Part shown: in pieces, positions 1-7,490 of the stretch
How the letters are laid out: the number at the start of each line of letters is the position of its first letter
Position numbering within the stretch: the first letter of the stretch is position 1
Origin: DASQHM01 sp035632095
GTDB taxonomy: Bacteria > Pseudomonadota > Alphaproteobacteria > Ferrovibrionales > Ferrovibrionaceae
Length of the DNA: 15,977 nucleotides
Reading direction: 5' to 3'
NCBI GenBank assembly: GCA_035632095.1
Contig: DASQHM010000025.1
Location: forward strand, 1-15,977
Translations under genes and position numbers: made by a program
The notes under the pieces: model-generated
The model's input: the letters and a program-made list of their open reading frames with translations, nothing else
What the model was told of the DNA's origin: nothing
Database searches by the model: none

Positions 1-1194
1 GAGCTCTACTATCTCGCCGGTCTGCTCATTCTCGGCGCCATCGCACTTTTCCTCGCGACCAGCCTGTTCGGCCGCGTCTGGTGCGGCTACGTCTGTCCGC
101 AGACCGTATGGACCGATCTCTTCCTCTGGGCGGAGCGCCTCATCGAAGGCGACCGCACGCAGCGTATCCGCCTCGATCAGCAGCCGCCCTCCTTGGCGAA
201 GGCGGCGAAGAAGACGGCGAAGCACGGCGCCTGGCTGGCAATCGCGGTGCTGACCGGCGGCGCCTGGGTCATGTATTTCAACGACGCGCCGACCTTGCTG
301 CGCGACGTGTTCACATTCAATGCGTCGATGACGGAGTACTTTTTCATCGGCCTCTTCACGGCGACCACCTATCTCCTCGCCGGCTGGGCGCGCGAGCAGG
401 TCTGCACCTATATGTGCCCCTGGCCGCGCATACAATCGGCGATGATCGACGAGGAGACGTTCGCCGTCACCTATCGCGATTGGCGCGGCGAACCGCGCGG
501 CAAGCACCGGAAGGGCCAGAGCTGGGAGGGCCGCGGCGATTGCGTCGACTGCCGCGCCTGTGTCTCCGTCTGCCCCACCGGCATCGACATTCGCGACGGT
601 CTCCAGCTCGAATGCATCGGCTGCGGTCTCTGCATCGACGCGTGCGACGAGATCATGGACAAGGTCGGCCGGCCGCGCGGGCTCATCGGCTTCGACACTT
701 ATGCCAATCGCCAGGCAAGCATCGCCGGCCGAACGCCGCACCGGCGCTTCCTGCGCCCGCGCACCGTCGTCTACGGTGTCGTGCTTCTGCTGACCTCCGG
801 CCTCATGTTTGCCAGTCTTGCCATGCGCAGCGAACTCAAGGTGAGCGTGCAGGCCGACCGCAATCCGCTTTTCGTGCGGCTTTCCGACGGTTCGATTCGA
901 AACGGCTATACGCTCAAGATCGAGAACGAGGGCGGAAAGACGCGGCTTTATTCCGTCGCCGTCACCGGGCTGGCGGATGCGACCATCCATGTGGCCGAGA
1001 CCGAGGACCTGCCGACGCCGGCGGCCCGCGGCGTCACCCTCGCGGTCAAGGGGGACGCCATCGGCACCTTCCGCACGTATGTGCAAGCGCCCAAGAACGG
1101 CGTGCGCGAGACCCCTTTCACGTTCGTGATCAAGGACGCCGACACGGGCGAAACCGCGACCTACCAGGCGACCTTTCGCGGACCCGAGGGCTGA
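1..1194 (+). CDS. ccoG: Cytochrome c oxidase accessory protein CcoG/FixG, 5'-truncated by the window edge
   Basis: This is the C-terminal 397 residues of CcoG, open from base 1, so the N-terminus lies outside the window. CcoG is a membrane iron-sulfur protein that acts in copper handling during assembly of cbb3-type oxidase. Visible are a transmembrane segment at residues 5-22, a Cys pair in GRVWCGYVCPQ (C28, C32), two more helices around 75-125 and a second pair in CTYMC. Two ferredoxin-type 4Fe-4S motifs follow (C181, C184, C187, C191 and C205, C208, C211, C215). A last helix near 255-275 precedes the periplasmic Ig-like tail typical of the family. The TTG at 193 lies inside this gene and is not its start. 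fixH begins 15 bases downstream. The identification is secure. Confidence 0.97.
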   Translation, partial: ELYYLAGLLILGAIALFLATSLFGRVWCGYVCPQTVWTDLFLWAERLIEGDRTQRIRLDQQPPSLAKAAKKTAKHGAWLAIAVLTGGAWVMYFNDAPTLLRDVFTFNASMTEYFFIGLFTATTYLLAGWAREQVCTYMCPWPRIQSAMIDEETFAVTYRDWRGEPRGKHRKGQSWEGRGDCVDCRACVSVCPTGIDIRDGLQLECIGCGLCIDACDEIMDKVGRPRGLIGFDTYANRQASIAGRTPHRRFLRPRTVVYGVVLLLTSGLMFASLAMRSELKVSVQADRNPLFVRLSDGSIRNGYTLKIENEGGKTRLYSVAVTGLADATIHVAETEDLPTPAARGVTLAVKGDAIGTFRTYVQAPKNGVRETPFTFVIKDADTGETATYQATFRGPEG

Positions 1195-1209
1195 GACAGG
1201 AGCGATCCC

Positions 1210-1677
1210 ATGTCCTATCGCTGGATTCCCTGGGCTTTTGCCGGCTCTCTCGGCGTGGTGGTGGCGGTGAACGGCGCTCTCGTCTATTTCGCCATTGCGT
1301 CGTCGACCGGATTGGTCAGCGAACATCCGTTCGATCAGGGCAGCAGCTACAACCGGGTGCTCAATGCGGGCGAAGCGCAGGACGCGCTGGGCTGGCGCGG
1401 GACGGTCAGCTTTGCCGAGACCGGCGCCCAGCGCGGCGAGCTTGCCGCCCAGTTCACCGACCATGATGGACGCGCGCTCACCGGCCTCACCGTGACCGCG
1501 CACGTGGTGCGGCCGGTCGAACCCTTGCCGGCGGTCACGGTCGCCCTTTCTGAAACCGCAGCGGGCCGCTATGCCGGCGCCGCGGAGCTATCGCGTCTCG
1601 GCCAATGGGAAGTGCGCATCGCCGCGCGCCGCGGCGGCGATCTCTTCGAATTCGCCGAGCGTATCGTCGTCAAATGA
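1210..1677 (+). CDS. fixH: FixH/CcoH family protein, cbb3 oxidase assembly
   Basis: This 155-residue protein of the FixH family is needed for assembly or stability of cbb3 oxidase. It has a short cytoplasmic N-terminus, one transmembrane helix at about residues 8-30, and a periplasmic beta-rich domain, the usual layout and length of the family. The segment SEHPFDQGSSYN after the helix matches the typical FixH pattern of a Tyr/Asn motif soon after the membrane. A clear ribosome site, AGGAG at 1198-1202, lies 7 bases before the ATG. Its stop overlaps the ATG of ccoI (ATGA, 1674-1677), so translation is probably coupled. The order G-H-I-S supports the call. Confidence 0.93.
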   Translation: MSYRWIPWAFAGSLGVVVAVNGALVYFAIASSTGLVSEHPFDQGSSYNRVLNAGEAQDALGWRGTVSFAETGAQRGELAAQFTDHDGRALTGLTVTAHVVRPVEPLPAVTVALSETAAGRYAGAAELSRLGQWEVRIAARRGGDLFEFAERIVVK

Positions 1678-4058
1678 AAACGGGCGCCGCCCTCCTCGAA
1701 ACCAGCGCGCCGCGCGGCGGCATCGCGACGGCAGCCGTCTGCGCGCATTGCGGCTCGAGTCTCGCCGACGGCGCCGAAAGGTTCTGCTGCGGCGGCTGCG
1801 CGGCGGCCTATCGCCTGATCGAGGATTTGGGGCTCAACCGCTACTACGACGGCCGCCATCTCGATCCGCAGATGCGTCTGCCGCGCCCAGTAAGCGAACC
1901 AATCCCGAATATCGCGGAATTCGCCGGCGCCGGCGGCGACGGAACCCGGGTGCTGCACCTGATGGTCGACGGGTTGCATTGCGCCGCCTGCGTTTGGCTG
2001 ATCGAAAATGTGCTCGCGCGCCAGCCGGAGGTGAGCGAGGCGCGAGTCAACTTGACCAGCCGGCGGCTGCGACTGGCTTGGCGCGGCGACGCGCAGGCGG
2101 GCTTGCGGCTTGTCGAGTTGGTGCAACGCCTCGGATACCGCGTCATGCCTTATGACCCGCAGCGCCTCGCCGGTCAAATGGCCGATGAGGAGCGCCGCCT
2201 GCTGCGCGCCCTCGCCGTTGCCGGCTTCGCCGCGGCGAACGTCATGCTGCTCTCGATCGCGATCTGGGCCGGGATCGACGGCGGGATGGGCCAAGCGACG
2301 CGGGATTTGCTGCATTGGGTCTCGGCGCTGATCGCGCTTCCCGCCGTGGCCTACGCAGGCCAACCGTTCTTCCGCTCCGCGTGGCGCGCACTTCGGCACG
2401 GCCGCACCAATATGGACGTGCCGATCTCGGTCGGCGTCACGCTGGCGACGGCCATGAGTCTCTTCGAGACAATCAATTCGGGCCGGCAGGCGTATTTCGA
2501 ATCCGCCGTGATGCTGCTCTTCTTCCTCCTGATCGGGCGATATCTGGATTTGCGCGCGCGTGGACGCGCCCGCTCGGCGGCGGAGCAACTCGTCGGGTTG
2601 ATGGCGCAACCGGCCACCGTGATCGACGCCGACGGCGCGACGCGGCGCATGCCGGCTGCGTCGGTGGCGGTGGGCGATACGCTGCTGGTGGCGGCCGGCG
2701 AGCGCATCACCGCCGACGGCCGTATCGCCCAGGGTCAATCCTCGATCGACAAGAGCATGATCGACGGCGAAAGCATGCCCGCCGATGTCGCGCCGGGCAG
2801 CATGGTGTTCGCCGGCATGGTCAATCTCGCCGCGCCGCTCAGAATTGTCGTGACCGCCACCGGCGAGCGCACCTTCCTCGCCGAGATCGCGCGGCTCATG
2901 GAATCCGCCGAGCAAGGCCGCGCGCGCCTCGTCGTTCTCGCCGACCGGATCGCGCGGCTCTATGCGCCGGCGGTGCATCTCCTGGCGATCCTCACCTTCG
3001 TTGCCTGGGCATTTCTCGGCCCCTGGCAGGCGGCGCTGCTCAATGCCGTGGCGGTGCTCATCATCACCTGCCCATGCGCGCTCGGCCTGGCGGTGCCGGC
3101 GGTGCAGGTGATCGCCAGCGGCCGGCTCATGCGCCGCGGCATCCTGCTCAAATCGGCAACCGCGCTCGAGCGGCTTGCCGCCGTCGATACGGTCGCCTTC
3201 GACAAGACCGGGACGCTCACCTTGAACCGAATCGAGCTTCGCCGCGACCCGGGCATTCCGCCGGCGGCGCTCCGTCTGGCCTCGGGTCTCGCGGCGGCGA
3301 GCCGTCATCCGCTGAGCGAGTCACTCCGTCGCGCCTGCCCCGAAGCGCCGCCGCTCGCCGGCGTCGCCGAACATCCAGGAGCCGGACTGGCCGCCAACAC
3401 GCCGGACGGCCAAGTCCGGCTCGGCAGCCGCGCATTCTGCGCTGTAACCGAAGCCGGCGACGACGGTCTACCCGAGTTATGGCTGGCGCAGCCCAACAGC
3501 GCGCCGCGACGGTTCGTCTTCAGCGTTTCGATGCGGCCCGACGCCGCGGCCGTCGTGAGCTGGCTGCGGCGGAATGGAACGCGCGTGCTGCTTCTTTCGG
3601 GCGACCGGCCAGCCGTCGTCGCCGATTTCGCGCGCGAAGTCGGCATCGCCGAATGGCATGCGGCGCTCGGCCCGGGCGAGAAATGCGCGGCGCTCGCCGC
3701 CCTTGCCGCGGAAGGGCGCAAGGTTCTGATGGTCGGCGACGGCCTCAACGACGCGCCGGCTCTTTCCGCCGCCTTCGTCTCGATGTCGCCGGCAAGCGCC
3801 GCCGATGTCAGCCAGACGGCGGCCGACGTGGTCTTCCAAGGCCAGTCGCTTGGTGCGGTCTCCGAGACGCTTATGGTCGCGCGGCAGAGCGCCCGCCTGG
3901 TGCACGAGAATCTCGCCTTCGCCATCGGCTACAACGCGCTCGCCGTGCCGCTCGCCATGCTCGGCCAGGTGACGCCGTTGCTTGCCGCCGCGGCCATGTC
4001 GAGCTCGTCGCTTGTCGTCGTCGGCAACGCGCTGCGGCTGTCATGGAGACGCCAATGA
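1674..4058 (+). CDS. ccoI: Copper-translocating P1B-type ATPase CcoI/FixI
   Basis: This 794-residue copper-exporting ATPase supplies copper to cbb3 oxidase. An N-terminal Cys-rich cluster (C23, C26, C38, C39, C42) of the kind seen in FixI proteins precedes a heavy-metal-associated domain with GLHCAAC (C103, C106). The membrane CPC motif is at C466-P467-C468, the phosphorylated Asp is D510 in DKTGT, the nucleotide-domain HP pair is at 545-546, and the hinge is GDGLND (D689, D693). All catalytic elements are intact. The frame is open from 1605, but the start is placed at 1674 because that ATG overlaps the fixH stop and gives the normal family N-terminus. The ccoS start in turn overlaps its stop. 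Confidence 0.97.
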   Translation: MKTGAALLETSAPRGGIATAAVCAHCGSSLADGAERFCCGGCAAAYRLIEDLGLNRYYDGRHLDPQMRLPRPVSEPIPNIAEFAGAGGDGTRVLHLMVDGLHCAACVWLIENVLARQPEVSEARVNLTSRRLRLAWRGDAQAGLRLVELVQRLGYRVMPYDPQRLAGQMADEERRLLRALAVAGFAAANVMLLSIAIWAGIDGGMGQATRDLLHWVSALIALPAVAYAGQPFFRSAWRALRHGRTNMDVPISVGVTLATAMSLFETINSGRQAYFESAVMLLFFLLIGRYLDLRARGRARSAAEQLVGLMAQPATVIDADGATRRMPAASVAVGDTLLVAAGERITADGRIAQGQSSIDKSMIDGESMPADVAPGSMVFAGMVNLAAPLRIVVTATGERTFLAEIARLMESAEQGRARLVVLADRIARLYAPAVHLLAILTFVAWAFLGPWQAALLNAVAVLIITCPCALGLAVPAVQVIASGRLMRRGILLKSATALERLAAVDTVAFDKTGTLTLNRIELRRDPGIPPAALRLASGLAAASRHPLSESLRRACPEAPPLAGVAEHPGAGLAANTPDGQVRLGSRAFCAVTEAGDDGLPELWLAQPNSAPRRFVFSVSMRPDAAAVVSWLRRNGTRVLLLSGDRPAVVADFAREVGIAEWHAALGPGEKCAALAALAAEGRKVLMVGDGLNDAPALSAAFVSMSPASAADVSQTAADVVFQGQSLGAVSETLMVARQSARLVHENLAFAIGYNALAVPLAMLGQVTPLLAAAAMSSSSLVVVGNALRLSWRRQ

Positions 4059-4243
4059 ACGGGCTGTTGCTGCTCATCCCGATCGCCTTGGCGCTCGGCT
4101 TCGCCGGTCTCGCGTGCTTCCTTTGGGCGCTCCGTTCCGGCCAGTTCGACGATCTCGACGGCGCCGCCGGCCGCATCCTGTTTGACGATCCGCCGCCCAA
4201 CGCCGCTCCCCCGCCCCCGCCATCCTCCAGGAGATTGCCATGA
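4055..4243 (+). CDS. ccoS: CcoS/FixS, cbb3-type oxidase assembly protein
   Basis: This 62-residue protein has one N-terminal transmembrane helix (about residues 3-25), then the CcoS signature GQFDDLDG and RILFDD. CcoS is needed for insertion of heme and copper cofactors into the CcoN subunit. A GGAG at 4045-4048 lies 6 bases before the ATG, which overlaps the ccoI stop (ATGA). After RILFDD the protein carries a short proline-rich tail (five consecutive Pro) ending in RRLP. CcoS tails vary between species, so no function is assigned to it. The stop overlaps the ATG of the next small gene. Confidence 0.95.
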   Translation: MNGLLLLIPIALALGFAGLACFLWALRSGQFDDLDGAAGRILFDDPPPNAAPPPPPSSRRLP

Positions 4244-4428
4244 CCAGCTGGATTTTCGGTGCCGTAGCCGTGCTGCTTGCGCTGCTCGGAGCTATCCTCG
4301 CCTCGCGCGCCATCGATGTCGGCATGGCGACTTTCGGATACGGGCTTTTGATTTTCGGCGTGCTCTTTGCCTTTTGGTTAATGAAGGAGCATTACGACGA
4401 GCAAGACCGCTCCCGCCCCTCGGCCTGA
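4240..4428 (+). CDS. Small two-helix membrane protein coupled to ccoS
   Basis: This 62-residue protein consists almost entirely of two predicted transmembrane helices (about residues 4-22 and 27-48) joined by a short loop containing Ala-Ile-Asp-Val-Gly, with a charged C-terminal tail (KEHYDEQDRSR). It has a near-perfect ribosome site, AGGAGA at 4229-4234, 5 bases before the ATG. The ATG overlaps the ccoS stop (ATGA). Such tight coupling to a cbb3 maturation operon suggests a role with the oxidase, perhaps in assembly or as a small subunit, but this is inference from position only. It is not CcoQ by sequence or by position. I do not recognise a named family. The gene itself looks real. Confidence 0.85.
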   Translation: MTSWIFGAVAVLLALLGAILASRAIDVGMATFGYGLLIFGVLFAFWLMKEHYDEQDRSRPSA

Positions 4429-4437
4429 TTTTTCGGC

Positions 4438-4479
4438 TTGACGCACGTCAAAGCGCTCGCCCGTCGTTTCGGCGATACT
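4438..4479 (+). promoter_or_regulatory. FixK/FNR-type box with -10 element upstream of hemerythrin
   Basis: TTGACGCACGTCAA at 4438-4451 is a perfect 5-bp inverted repeat with a 4-base centre, matching the FNR/FixK consensus TTGAY-N4-RTCAA. A -10-like GATACT lies at 4474-4479. If the start of transcription is at about 4486, the box is centred at -41.5 and the hexamer spans -12 to -7. This is the geometry of a class II FNR/FixK-activated promoter. It would drive the hemerythrin gene with a leader of about 85 bases. The box is seen directly; its use is inferred. Confidence 0.75.
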
Positions 4480-4570
4480 ATTTTTTTGGGACTGTCCGGG
4501 CGGACGCGCCCCAATACAGATGCCCGCATTTCGCACGATCTCGCCGGAAATCCCTCTTGGGGGTCGCTCA

Positions 4571-5011
4571 ATGACCGATACATTGCGGTGGAGCAAATCC
4601 TTTTCGATTGGGCACAAGGGATTGGATGCCGAGCATCGTGGAATGATCGACCTGATCAACCGGTTCTGCCTCGCTCGCGGCGCCGACCTGCACATGCAAC
4701 ACCTGCTTTCCGGGATGCGGGAGCTCGAAAGCCTGACCGAAAAGCACTTCAAGCATGAAGAAGCAATGCTTGAAGAGCATTATCTCGCTGCGCGCAAGGG
4801 CAGCCGGGTTCGGGAGTCCATACTGGCGGCCAAGACCGAACACGCCGTCGAGCACCAAAAGAGCTTGAGTCTTCTGAGGGAGATGAGTCGTACCCTTCCC
4901 GCCGATGCGGGTGCGGCACGATCGAAGCTTTGCGGAGAGCTCAAGAAATGGTTCATCGACCATGCCGTCGGCTACGATGCGCAAATGAAAACGATCGTCC
5001 AATCGGCCTGA
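4571..5011 (+). CDS. Bacteriohemerythrin
   Basis: This 146-residue non-heme diiron oxygen-binding protein is predicted to be cytoplasmic. All seven ligands of the family can be placed: H22, H59, E63, H91, H95, H131 and D136. The spacings H-x3-E, H-x3-H and H-x4-D are canonical. The start at 4571 gives the usual short lead before the conserved Trp (W7) and the IGHKGLDAEH segment. An in-frame ATG at 4520 would add 17 residues unlike the family. Compared with classical bacteriohemerythrins the stretch between the second-helix Glu and the third-helix His is about 13 residues longer. It lies after the cbb3 maturation genes behind a FixK-type box, which suggests oxygen buffering or sensing at low oxygen (inference). 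Confidence 0.92.
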   Translation: MTDTLRWSKSFSIGHKGLDAEHRGMIDLINRFCLARGADLHMQHLLSGMRELESLTEKHFKHEEAMLEEHYLAARKGSRVRESILAAKTEHAVEHQKSLSLLREMSRTLPADAGAARSKLCGELKKWFIDHAVGYDAQMKTIVQSA

Positions 5012-5262
5012 CAAAACTGTGCGCGATGTTCGGCGATCGATCATCGGCGCGCTCGGCGTTGCCGCCGCCGCTCACCAAGCGTTGGAGGCGCACGCGACAA
5101 GAGGTCCCATCGTCGGGCTCGCGTAGACTTGCCGGAATTTGATGAGGCAATGAAGGCTCACGCGTGACGTCGGCATAACCCCCGATGCGAAGAGTACGGC
5201 GGCCTTGTAACCGGCCCAAGGCGCCACCATCTGGAGTGCAAACGAACATCGAGAATAATGCG
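5012..5262. other. Intergenic stretch without a convincing gene
   Basis: Between the hemerythrin stop and the next likely start, no frame shows a conserved-looking protein. A frame open from 5185 runs into the following gene, but its first 26 residues are Arg/Pro-rich and look like read-through of noncoding DNA. A 5-bp inverted repeat, TTGCC (5129-5133) and GGCAA (5146-5150), is visible but too short to interpret. No U-tract terminator was found after the hemerythrin gene. Confidence 0.5.
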
Positions 5263-5667
5263 ATGACCGACGCGAAAGACCGGCGCGGCGCAATCAAAGC
5301 CGTTGCCGCGTACAGCCGGCACAATGCCGAATTCTTCGTCATCGATGCCCGGCGTGCGTCCGACCCCGAAGTTCGCTCGCGACATATCGAGCGCATCACC
5401 GAATTGGCGGACGAGTTGGATGCATTAGCGATGGCAGGATCGGCCACTTATCGGCAATTCGAGGCGATCTTGGCCAACCTTCACGGAGCAGGCTTTTGGC
5501 CGGAGAAATCCCTTGTCGCTGAAGTGACGCAAGCGTTCAGACCCGAGCCACTGTCCAGAAAGGACTACGGTGCGCCTGCGTTAGGCGCCGATGGATCCTC
5601 AGATACTTCTAAGCTCGCGAACGAGGGTGCAGAGGTGGGGATTTCCCCAAACCGTCCTGGCTCTTAG
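5263..5667 (+). CDS. Hypothetical protein, helical, no recognised family
   Basis: This 134-residue predicted soluble protein has no signal peptide or membrane segment. Residues 5-70 are charged and probably alpha-helical (AVAAYSRHNAEFF, then a heptad-like stretch of ITELADELDALA). The segment around 68-90 (ATYRQFEAILANLHGAGFWP) looks like a structured second half. The last 30 or so residues are Gly/Ser/Pro-rich and look unstructured or could be accidental extension. The start at 5263 is chosen because the upstream part of the frame looks noncoding, but there is only a weak ribosome site (GAG at 5251-5253). The gene ends 28 bases before the 3' end of a tRNA on the other strand. I do not recognise it; it may be lineage-specific. 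Confidence 0.5.
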   Translation: MTDAKDRRGAIKAVAAYSRHNAEFFVIDARRASDPEVRSRHIERITELADELDALAMAGSATYRQFEAILANLHGAGFWPEKSLVAEVTQAFRPEPLSRKDYGAPALGADGSSDTSKLANEGAEVGISPNRPGS

Positions 5668-5695
5668 TGATTGCCTTATAAAGGATCTGTGGGCT

Positions 5696-5771
5696 TGGCG
5701 TCCCCTAGGGGAGTCGAACCCCTGTTTGCGCCGTGAGAGGGCGCCGTCCTGGGCCACTAGACGAAGGGGAC
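5696..5771 (-). tRNA. tRNA-Glu (anticodon CTC)
   Basis: Read on the minus strand this is a complete 76-base tRNA. It has a 7-bp acceptor stem (GTCCCCT with AGGGGAC), discriminator G and an encoded CCA at 5698-5696. The anticodon stem GCGCC/GGCGC is fully paired around the loop CTCTCAC, giving anticodon CTC. The T-arm is AGGGG-TTCGACT-CCCCT. The overall sequence closely follows the bacterial tRNA-Glu pattern. It decodes GAG. Confidence 0.96.
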
Positions 5772-5792
5772 GTGGCCGGTGGAGAGGGCCCA

Positions 5793-5821
5793 GACATAGC
5801 CAGCCCGCCCTGAGGTGGCAA
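5793..5821 (-). promoter_or_regulatory. Sigma-70 type promoter of the tRNA-Glu gene
   Basis: On the minus strand TTGCCA (5821-5816) and TATGTC (5798-5793) are separated by exactly 17 bases. The predicted transcription start near 5786 leaves a 5' leader of about 15 bases before the mature tRNA end at 5771. The spacing and position fit a constitutive tRNA promoter. Confidence 0.65.
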
Positions 5822-5938
5822 GGCTTTTGTGCCCGTCGCGGACGCTGCGCTTGCCCGCGGCCCATCCAGACAATGACCTGTCGGAAAATCTGTATAGTGA
5901 AGCCTCTCGCATATCGATACGTGTAGGAACAAATTGAC

Positions 5939-6397
5939 ATGAGCGACGCAACAACCCAGCGCTCCGGCTACCGGGCACGGCTGGAAACGCGGGTGCATTG
6001 TGAGCCAAGTGGCGCCTATCTCGTCTCGCTCGATGCGCTGCTCGCCAGGCACCAAGGCGCGGCGACGTTTCAACGGGTTCGGGCGCCGCTGGTCTATCGG
6101 CTCGACGCGGCGAACAAGGATCGGCTGCTCGATGCCGTGGTTCGCGTTCGGGCCATGTCGTTCGCCGGCTTCGCCGGCGTTTTGACCGCAGCCATCGCGC
6201 TGCCGTTGTTCGGGATCGCGATGACGCCGGGCGTCATGGGCATCGTCGTGCTGGTGATGATGAGCGTCCCCGCCTATGGATTGATCGGATTTGTCCGCAT
6301 CCTGCGCCGTGGCGAACGCGTCCAAGTCGAGGGCTGGATCGATCCGGCATCGATCTATGCCCGAGTGGACGCGCCTGTCGTGCGGACCCGCGACTGA
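5939..6397 (+). CDS. Hypothetical membrane protein with two central helices
   Basis: This 152-residue protein has a soluble N-terminal part of about 75 residues, two adjacent transmembrane helices at about 77-97 and 99-121, and a short C-terminal tail that is basic just after the membrane (RILRRGER). A hairpin membrane anchor with both ends in the cytoplasm is likely. The start has AGGA at 5925-5928 with a 10-base gap. A TATAGT at 5893-5898 could be its -10, though the -35 is poor. It stands alone, between a divergent tRNA gene and a convergent threonine aldolase gene. I do not recognise the family. Base composition resembles the core genes nearby. Confidence 0.75.
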   Translation: MSDATTQRSGYRARLETRVHCEPSGAYLVSLDALLARHQGAATFQRVRAPLVYRLDAANKDRLLDAVVRVRAMSFAGFAGVLTAAIALPLFGIAMTPGVMGIVVLVMMSVPAYGLIGFVRILRRGERVQVEGWIDPASIYARVDAPVVRTRD

Positions 6398-6434
6398 TCG
6401 AAGCGGACAGGGTGGCGCTCCGGCGTTGCCAGGC

Positions 6435-7472
6435 TTAGGCCAGAACCTTGCCCGCGGCGCCGACCATCGCATCGACCGCTTTCTCCTCGGTATTGAACGC
6501 GGTCACGAGGCGGATCGTGGTGGCGCCGGCGCCGCCCCAGCGGTGAAAGCGGAAACCCTTGGCCTCGAGGGCGACGATCGCCGCCTCCGGCAAGGTCACG
6601 AACACCTCGTTCGCTTCCACCGGATGGGCGAGAGAGACGCCCGGCAACTTCGCGAGACCGGCGGCGAGCCGCGCCGCCATGGCGTTCGCATGGCGCGCGT
6701 TCCGCAGCCACACGCCGTCATCCAAATAGCCGTCGAGCTGCGCGGAAAGAAACCGCATCTTCGAGAACAGGTGCCCGGCGCGCTTCCGCCGATACACGAA
6801 ATCCGTCGCCAATTCGGGCCGGAAGAACACCAAAGCCTCCGCCGCCAGCGCCCCGTTCTTGGTGGCGCCGAACGAGAGCACGTCCACCCCCGCCTTCCAG
6901 GTCAGATCGGCCGCCGAGCAATTGAGATGCGCCAGCGCGTTGGCGAAACGCGCGCCGTCCACATGCAGGCCAAGCCGGTATTTCCGGCACACTTCGGCAA
7001 TGGCGGCGATGTCGTCGGGCCGGTAGGCGGTGCCGCTTTCGGTGGCTTGCGTCAGGCTCACGGCGCCCGGCTGCACGTGATGCTCGACGCCGAACGGATA
7101 GGCCTTGAGCCGCGCCGCCAGATCGGCCGCGTCGATGCGGCCGTGCTCGCCGCCGAGCAGCACCAGCTTCGCCCCGCCGGTATAGAATTCCGGCGCGCCG
7201 CATTCGTCCTCTTCGATATGCGCGTTGGCGTGACACCACACGGCGCCGAATGGCGGCGTCAGTTGCGCCAGCGCCAGCGAATTCGCTGCCGTGCCGGTCG
7301 CCACCGGGAATGCCACGAGACGATCGGTCTCGAAAATCTCCTGGAAGCGGCGCGTCAAACCCTTGGTCAGATCGTCGTCGCCGTAGGACGAGACGCTGCC
7401 CGCGTTGGCCGCAGCGAGCGCCGTCATCACTTCGGGGCAGGCACCGGTCACATTGTCGCTGCGAAAATCCAT
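6435..7472 (-). CDS. ltaE: Low-specificity L-threonine aldolase (PLP-dependent)
   Basis: This 345-residue fold-type I PLP enzyme belongs to the threonine aldolase / beta-eliminating lyase family. It is predicted to split threonine or allo-threonine into glycine and acetaldehyde. The family signatures are visible: MDFRSDN at the N-terminus, the PLP-contacting Asp in HVDGAR (D172), and the Schiff-base lysine K205 in SFGATKNG. The length fits the family. A strong GGGGGAG ribosome site lies 3 bases before the ATG. It is the last gene of a minus-strand run, 18 bases after the JAMM peptidase stop, so co-transcription is likely. Stereospecificity cannot be read from the sequence. Confidence 0.92.
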   Translation of the reverse strand: MDFRSDNVTGACPEVMTALAAANAGSVSSYGDDDLTKGLTRRFQEIFETDRLVAFPVATGTAANSLALAQLTPPFGAVWCHANAHIEEDECGAPEFYTGGAKLVLLGGEHGRIDAADLAARLKAYPFGVEHHVQPGAVSLTQATESGTAYRPDDIAAIAEVCRKYRLGLHVDGARFANALAHLNCSAADLTWKAGVDVLSFGATKNGALAAEALVFFRPELATDFVYRRKRAGHLFSKMRFLSAQLDGYLDDGVWLRNARHANAMAARLAAGLAKLPGVSLAHPVEANEVFVTLPEAAIVALEAKGFRFHRWGGAGATTIRLVTAFNTEEKAVDAMVGAAGKVLA

Positions 7473-7490
7473 TGCTCCCCCGCGAGCCGT

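Noticed and set aside
1569..3308. Long minus-strand frame of 579 codons opposite ccoI
   Set aside because: It is composed of Arg, Gly, His and Gln-rich sequence, as expected opposite a GC-rich gene. ccoI on the plus strand has all catalytic motifs.
4438..4758. Plus-strand frame of 106 codons starting at the FixK box
   Set aside because: It starts inside the regulatory box with TTG and overlaps hemerythrin in another frame. The hemerythrin frame has all metal ligands.
5636..5649. TGGGGATTTCCCCA as a terminator of the tRNA-Glu gene
   Set aside because: The stem is only 6 bp with a 2-base loop, no T-run follows on the minus strand, and it lies about 50 bases after the tRNA end.
5696..5771. tRNA-Glu as an integration site of a mobile island
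   Set aside because: No integrase, no repeated tRNA 3' end and no transposon ends were found in the window.
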